Assembly (NCBI GenBank): GCA_030043675.1
Contig: JASHXG010000044.1
Location: forward strand, 1-8,827
Source: Vulcanimicrobiota bacterium
Lineage (GTDB): Bacteria; Vulcanimicrobiota; Vulcanimicrobiia; Vulcanimicrobiales; Vulcanimicrobiaceae
Direction: 5' to 3'
DNA length: 8,827 nucleotides
Shown: positions 5,721 to 8,827 of the stretch, piece by piece
Position numbering within the stretch: the stretch's first letter is position 1
Layout of the letters: each line of letters begins with the position of its first letter
Position numbers and translations under genes: made by a program
The notes under the pieces: model-generated
Seen by the model: the letters and a program-made list of their open reading frames with translations, nothing else
Databases searched by the model: none
Told to the model about the DNA's origin: nothing

Positions 5721-6320
5721 ATGACGAAGATTGCGGTCATCTATTACAGCGCCTACGGTCATACCTACGAGCTGGCGCGAGCCGTCGAGGAAGGCGCAAA
5801 GTCCGCCGGAGCCGAGACTCGACTTCGTAAAGTTCGTGAACTTGCCCCGGAGGAAGTCATCGCCAGCCAGCAGGGCTGGCACGATCACCGCGTAGCGACG
5901 CAGCACGTCCGCGAAGCGGCGCTCGACGATCTCGAATGGGCGGATGGGTTTGCCTTCGGAACGCCGACGCGCTTTGGCGGGCCGGCGGCTCAGCTCAAGC
6001 AATTTATCGACACGGCGGGCGCGCTGTGGCAGAAGGGCGTGCTTGCGGACAAGGCGGTCACCTCGTTCTCCGGCGCCATGAACCCTCACGGCGGACAAGA
6101 GAGCACGATACTGGCGCTAAACAACGCGTTTTATCACTGGGGCGCGATCATCGTCCCCACGGGCTACACCGATCCGTCAATCTATGCCGCCGGCGGAAAT
6201 CCGTACGGCACCAGCAACACCGCCGCAGAACCGGCCGTCAGCGAAGCGGTGCTCGCGGCCGCTCGCTTCCAGGGCGCGCGGCTCGCGCGGTTCGCCGGCT
6301 TGATCGCGCGGCAGCCCTAG
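5721..6320 (+). CDS. wrbA: NAD(P)H:quinone oxidoreductase, WrbA type
   Basis: This flavodoxin-like FMN enzyme of the cytoplasm reduces quinones by two electrons, avoiding semiquinone radicals. At 199 residues it is full length. Visible motifs are the FMN phosphate loop SAYGHTYELA near the start, GTPTRFGG near residues 80-87, SFSGAMNPHGGQEST in the WrbA flavin region, and GNPYGTS, all characteristic of WrbA rather than plain flavodoxin. The ATG at 5721 follows a strong AGGAAGGA (5708-5715). It is the last gene of the operon, 14 bases after doxX. An in-frame extension to 5601 would overlap doxX and is unnecessary. The stop codon is one base from the stop of the convergent glutamine synthetase gene, so no terminator separates them. 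Confidence 0.95.
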   Translation: MTKIAVIYYSAYGHTYELARAVEEGAKSAGAETRLRKVRELAPEEVIASQQGWHDHRVATQHVREAALDDLEWADGFAFGTPTRFGGPAAQLKQFIDTAGALWQKGVLADKAVTSFSGAMNPHGGQESTILALNNAFYHWGAIIVPTGYTDPSIYAAGGNPYGTSNTAAEPAVSEAVLAAARFQGARLARFAGLIARQP

Positions 6321-6321
6321 C

Positions 6322-7773
6322 TTAGAAGAGGTTCCAGAGATATTGGTTGTAGACTTCGTGGTGGAACTGGATCTCTTCGGGTTTGACCAACGTGCCGAGT
6401 AGGCGCGGGCAGCGATCGGCGCTGGCCTCTTTGAGGTCGGCGTAGCGCTGCTTTACGTCCTCGCCGAGCAGCTTGCTAGTCCAGTCCGACGCGCGAAACG
6501 CCGCCATCGCATCGTAGATGTTGTCGGGTAAGGCGCGCCCGGACTGGCGCAAGTTTTTCACGTTGCTGATCGTGCCCTCGAGGCCCGTCTTGAAGACCGC
6601 CAGCATCACCATGTACGGATTGGCATCCGGTGCGACCGCGCGGATCTCGGTGCGCATGCTGCGCTCATTGCCGATCGGAATGCGAACCATCGCCCCGCGG
6701 TCGACGGCCGATGCGTTGAGCTGATTGGGCGCCTCGAAGTGCGGGTCGAGCCGCCGGTAAGCGTTGACGCTCGAGTTGAGCATCAAGCAGATATCGCTTC
6801 CATGCGTGAGCAGACGATCCACGAACTTCCAACCGAACGCGCTCAGCTGCTCGTGACCTTTCGGGTCCCAGAAGAGGTTCTTGCCGTTCTTGCTCACCGA
6901 AACGTTGGTGTGCATGCCGCTGCCGTTGACGCCGGAAACGGGCTTGGGCAGGAAACTTGCGGTCATGCCGAGCTTCGTCGCGACCTGCCGGCAGATCAGC
7001 TTGTAGAGCTGGATCTGGTCGGCGGCCGCGACGACTTCGCCGTAACCGTAGTTGATCTCAAACTGCGAGGGCGCGACTTCCGGGTGGTCTTTCTCGTTCT
7101 GAAAGCCCATCGCGCGCTGCACTTCGGCGACGGTGTCGATGAAGTTGCGCAGCGGATCGCCAGGCAGCGAATGGTAATAGCCGCCGGTATTGACGTACTC
7201 GAACTTGCCGGTATCGTGATAACGCCGCTCCGCATCGAGACCCTGAAAGAGAAAGCCTTCGATTTCGTTGGCGGCGTTGAGCGCGTAGCCTTCTTTGGCA
7301 TAGCAATCGTTGGCGAGCTTCTTAAGCGCTCCCCGAATGTCGGACAAAAACGGCTTGCCCTCGCGGTCGAGGACGTCGCCGAATACCAGCACTTTGCCGG
7401 GACCGAAGATGTCGGCCGGACCCCAGTAGAACGCGCCCCAATCCAGGCGCAACCGTAAGTCGCTCTCTCGCTGCGCGGTGAAGCCGCGGATCGAGGAACC
7501 ATCGAAGGTGAGATTGTCGTAAGCCCGCAGCAAGAACTTCTTATCGTAATCGAGCATGTGAAGGCGACCTTCGAGATCGCTAAAGAGCACCGTCACCGCC
7601 TTGATGCGCGGCTCCTCGGCCAGATAACTCAACCGCTCCTCTTGCAGCGCATGCAACGGCACGCGTTCCTGGCGCTGTGCTTTGACGCGTAAGTTCAGCT
7701 CTTCGAGCTGGCTGTAGGGAAGCGTAAGAAAATCGCGTAGGTCGCCGCTGGTGGGGGCGCTCGTCACATCCAT
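6322..7773 (-). CDS. glnA: Glutamine synthetase (type I-like, with N-terminal extension)
   Basis: The enzyme makes glutamine from glutamate, ammonia and ATP. The 483-residue product has the family's active-site blocks in order: FDGSSIRGF (90-98), NEIEGFLF (169-176, metal-binding Glu), HPEVAPSQFEI (230-240, metal-binding Glu), NGSGMH (283-288, metal/substrate His), YRRLDPHFEAPNQ (339-351, with the flap Glu347), DRGAMVRIP (358-366), and RTEIRAVAPDANPY (374-387). All residues I would check for catalysis are present. It differs from standard GlnA in about 50 extra N-terminal residues and in SSIRGFTAQ and SVNAYRRLDPHFEAPNQ wording that I associate with a divergent bacterial GS clade. Tyr420 in NIYDAM lies near the GS-I adenylylation site, but the usual NLYDLP context is changed. 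The ATG at 7773 is preceded by AGGAGA (7790-7785). Whether it is the cell's main GS cannot be told from this window. Confidence 0.93.
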   Translation of the reverse strand: MDVTSAPTSGDLRDFLTLPYSQLEELNLRVKAQRQERVPLHALQEERLSYLAEEPRIKAVTVLFSDLEGRLHMLDYDKKFLLRAYDNLTFDGSSIRGFTAQRESDLRLRLDWGAFYWGPADIFGPGKVLVFGDVLDREGKPFLSDIRGALKKLANDCYAKEGYALNAANEIEGFLFQGLDAERRYHDTGKFEYVNTGGYYHSLPGDPLRNFIDTVAEVQRAMGFQNEKDHPEVAPSQFEINYGYGEVVAAADQIQLYKLICRQVATKLGMTASFLPKPVSGVNGSGMHTNVSVSKNGKNLFWDPKGHEQLSAFGWKFVDRLLTHGSDICLMLNSSVNAYRRLDPHFEAPNQLNASAVDRGAMVRIPIGNERSMRTEIRAVAPDANPYMVMLAVFKTGLEGTISNVKNLRQSGRALPDNIYDAMAAFRASDWTSKLLGEDVKQRYADLKEASADRCPRLLGTLVKPEEIQFHHEVYNQYLWNLF

Positions 7774-7797
7774 CGTCTTTTTGCTCTCCTCAAGATC

Positions 7798-7832
7798 CGC
7801 CGGTTGGTTCCGTCACGCTTATACAACCGGCG
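7798..7832. promoter_or_regulatory. Nine-base inverted repeat upstream of the glutamine synthetase gene
   Basis: CGCCGGTTG (7798-7806) and CAACCGGCG (7824-7832) are perfect inverted arms separated by 17 bases. The spacer holds a minus-strand TATAAG (7823-7818) that could be a -10, although no good -35 stands 16-18 bases upstream (the nearest candidate, TTGGAC at 7850-7845, is 21 away). The repeat lies in the 91-base gap between the transglutaminase-like gene and glnA. It may be an operator around the promoter or an RNA stem in the leader. It lacks a U-tract, so it is not a standard terminator. Confidence 0.45.
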
Positions 7833-7864
7833 CGCCCCGCCTTTGTCCAAATGGTAAAAGAGCG

Positions 7865-8827
7865 TTAGCCGGTGATCTCACGGGCGGTAATCGCGTACAC
7901 GAAATCCGACGGCGAAAGACTGTCCTCGCGCTGGCCTCCGACTTCGGCCTGCGGATACATGAGGAAGCCCAGTTGCGGCCCGTTCGAGCCGGGAAGCGAC
8001 ACGTCGCGACCGTCGTTGTACGCGATCCAGTTTCCCTCCCACGCGCCAAAGAGCGTCTCGCGCGCGTCAACGACCTTCGGATCGGTCGGGGAGTTGTGCC
8101 CGGGCGGCTCTTCGAGGATTACCTTGCGCACGTCGGCCGGATCCGAAGGCACCCAGCCGAACCCAACCAGATAAATCTCCGAACGGCAGTGCTGCGCTTT
8201 GGTGATGGTTGACGAGTTGACGCCGAGACTCTTGTAACCAAACTTCGAGGGCGCGACGCGAATGCCGTAGAGATCGCGTGCCGGCAACCCGGCGGCGCGA
8301 GCCAGCGCCACGTTCAAACCATTGATGTCGGCGCATTTCCCGCCCAGATCGCCGGTCTCCAGCATGAACGAGACGTCGCCGAGACCGCAGCCGCGCGTCG
8401 TCGGCTTCCGATAGGTATTGACGACGATCCACTCGTAGATGCGCCGCGCTTTCTCCAGATCGGTCGTGGCGCCGGCGGTTATTTTGTCGGCGGTCGTCTT
8501 CACGATGCCGTCCGTCGGCTGCAGCTTCGACGCCGCGGTGTAATAGCGATACTGCTCCTGGCTGAGCGTCGGAACGTCCCCCCGCGACGCGAGATCGACG
8601 CTGAGGTTACGGCTGGAAACCAGCGCCGTTACCGTCAGCGTCGCGGGCGGCGTCGCGTTGCGCCACTGGGCACAGACCATCGTAACTCCGGAGACCGGAT
8701 CGTTCGCGAGCGCAGCCGACGAAGCGTTCGTCGTCCAGGTGATCTTGCCGGGCCGCATCCAATCCGACTCGGTAAACGCCGGAACCGGCACCCAGATTCG
8801 TGCCGGTCCGTTGGCGGCCGGCAAAAC
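7865..8827 (-). CDS. Transglutaminase-like (papain-fold) domain protein, 5' partial
   Basis: The frame runs off the right edge, so the N-terminus, probably including a signal peptide, is missing; the TTG at 8824 is not a credible start. The 320-residue fragment begins with a beta-rich segment (ARIWVPVPAF) common ahead of bacterial transglutaminase-like domains. The catalytic triad is present: Cys165 in GGKCADIN, His213 in QHCRSEIYL and Asp230 in WVPSDPADV. A C-terminal segment (residues about 255-320) includes GNWIAYNDGRDV and GFLMYPQAE, which recur in this subfamily. Bacterial members are usually secreted or periplasmic and may be proteases or peptide-modifying enzymes; the substrate is unknown. 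It lies upstream of glnA in the same direction with a 91-base gap, so the two could be cotranscribed, but no functional link is evident. Confidence 0.88.
   Translation of the reverse strand, partial: VLPAANGPARIWVPVPAFTESDWMRPGKITWTTNASSAALANDPVSGVTMVCAQWRNATPPATLTVTALVSSRNLSVDLASRGDVPTLSQEQYRYYTAASKLQPTDGIVKTTADKITAGATTDLEKARRIYEWIVVNTYRKPTTRGCGLGDVSFMLETGDLGGKCADINGLNVALARAAGLPARDLYGIRVAPSKFGYKSLGVNSSTITKAQHCRSEIYLVGFGWVPSDPADVRKVILEEPPGHNSPTDPKVVDARETLFGAWEGNWIAYNDGRDVSLPGSNGPQLGFLMYPQAEVGGQREDSLSPSDFVYAITAREITG

Noticed and set aside
6739..7458. Plus-strand open frame of 239 codons inside the glutamine synthetase gene
   Set aside because: It lies opposite conserved active-site blocks of glnA, with no ribosome binding site or recognisable domain; a codon-bias shadow.

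Overview
The window is visibly GC-rich, densely packed bacterial DNA with eight protein genes and one regulator gene filling almost everything. The gene mix suggests a chromosomal segment of an environmental, probably aerobic, Gram-negative-type bacterium: a Tat-exported molybdenum hydroxylase, a Crp-domain/thioredoxin-reductase-like flavoprotein, WrbA, DoxX and an unusual glutamine synthetase. Such sets are common in soil phyla such as Acidobacteriota or Eremiobacterota, but the sequence alone does not fix the phylum. I see no mobile element, CRISPR array, tRNA or rRNA.

Layout. (1) 1-1485 (+): the 3' part of a flavoprotein with a cyclic-nucleotide-binding domain, a Trx-fold domain and a thioredoxin-reductase-like domain, cut by the left edge. 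(2) 1474-4712 (-): a TetR-family regulator, a [2Fe-2S] subunit and a Tat-exported molybdopterin subunit of the xanthine dehydrogenase / isoquinoline 1-oxidoreductase type, read in that order. (3) 4713-4873: a regulatory region with two divergent promoters sharing one -10 site and several palindromes. (4) 4874-6320 (+): a shortened AzoR-like flavodoxin-fold protein, a DoxX-family membrane protein and WrbA quinone reductase. (5) 6322-7773 (-): a glutamine synthetase of 483 residues. (6) 7865-8827 (-): a transglutaminase-like protein cut by the right edge.

How the genes may work together. The TetR gene sits at the head of the molybdenum-hydroxylase genes and directly faces the azoR-like/doxX/wrbA operon across a bidirectional promoter. 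The simplest reading is one regulon for quinones, aromatic compounds or other electrophiles: WrbA reduces quinones by two electrons, DoxX sits in the membrane, and the molybdenum enzyme hydroxylates an aromatic or N-heterocyclic substrate outside the cytoplasm. The regulator has a Cys-x-Cys motif that could sense such compounds. This is inference from context and motifs.

Most notable: the shared -10 bidirectional promoter with its palindromes, and the AzoR-like protein, which lacks the family's Pro-Met-Tyr-Asn-Phe flavin loop and a second block, both cleanly in frame. Both convergent gene pairs leave no room for a terminator: one overlaps by 12 bp and the other has a single base between stop codons.
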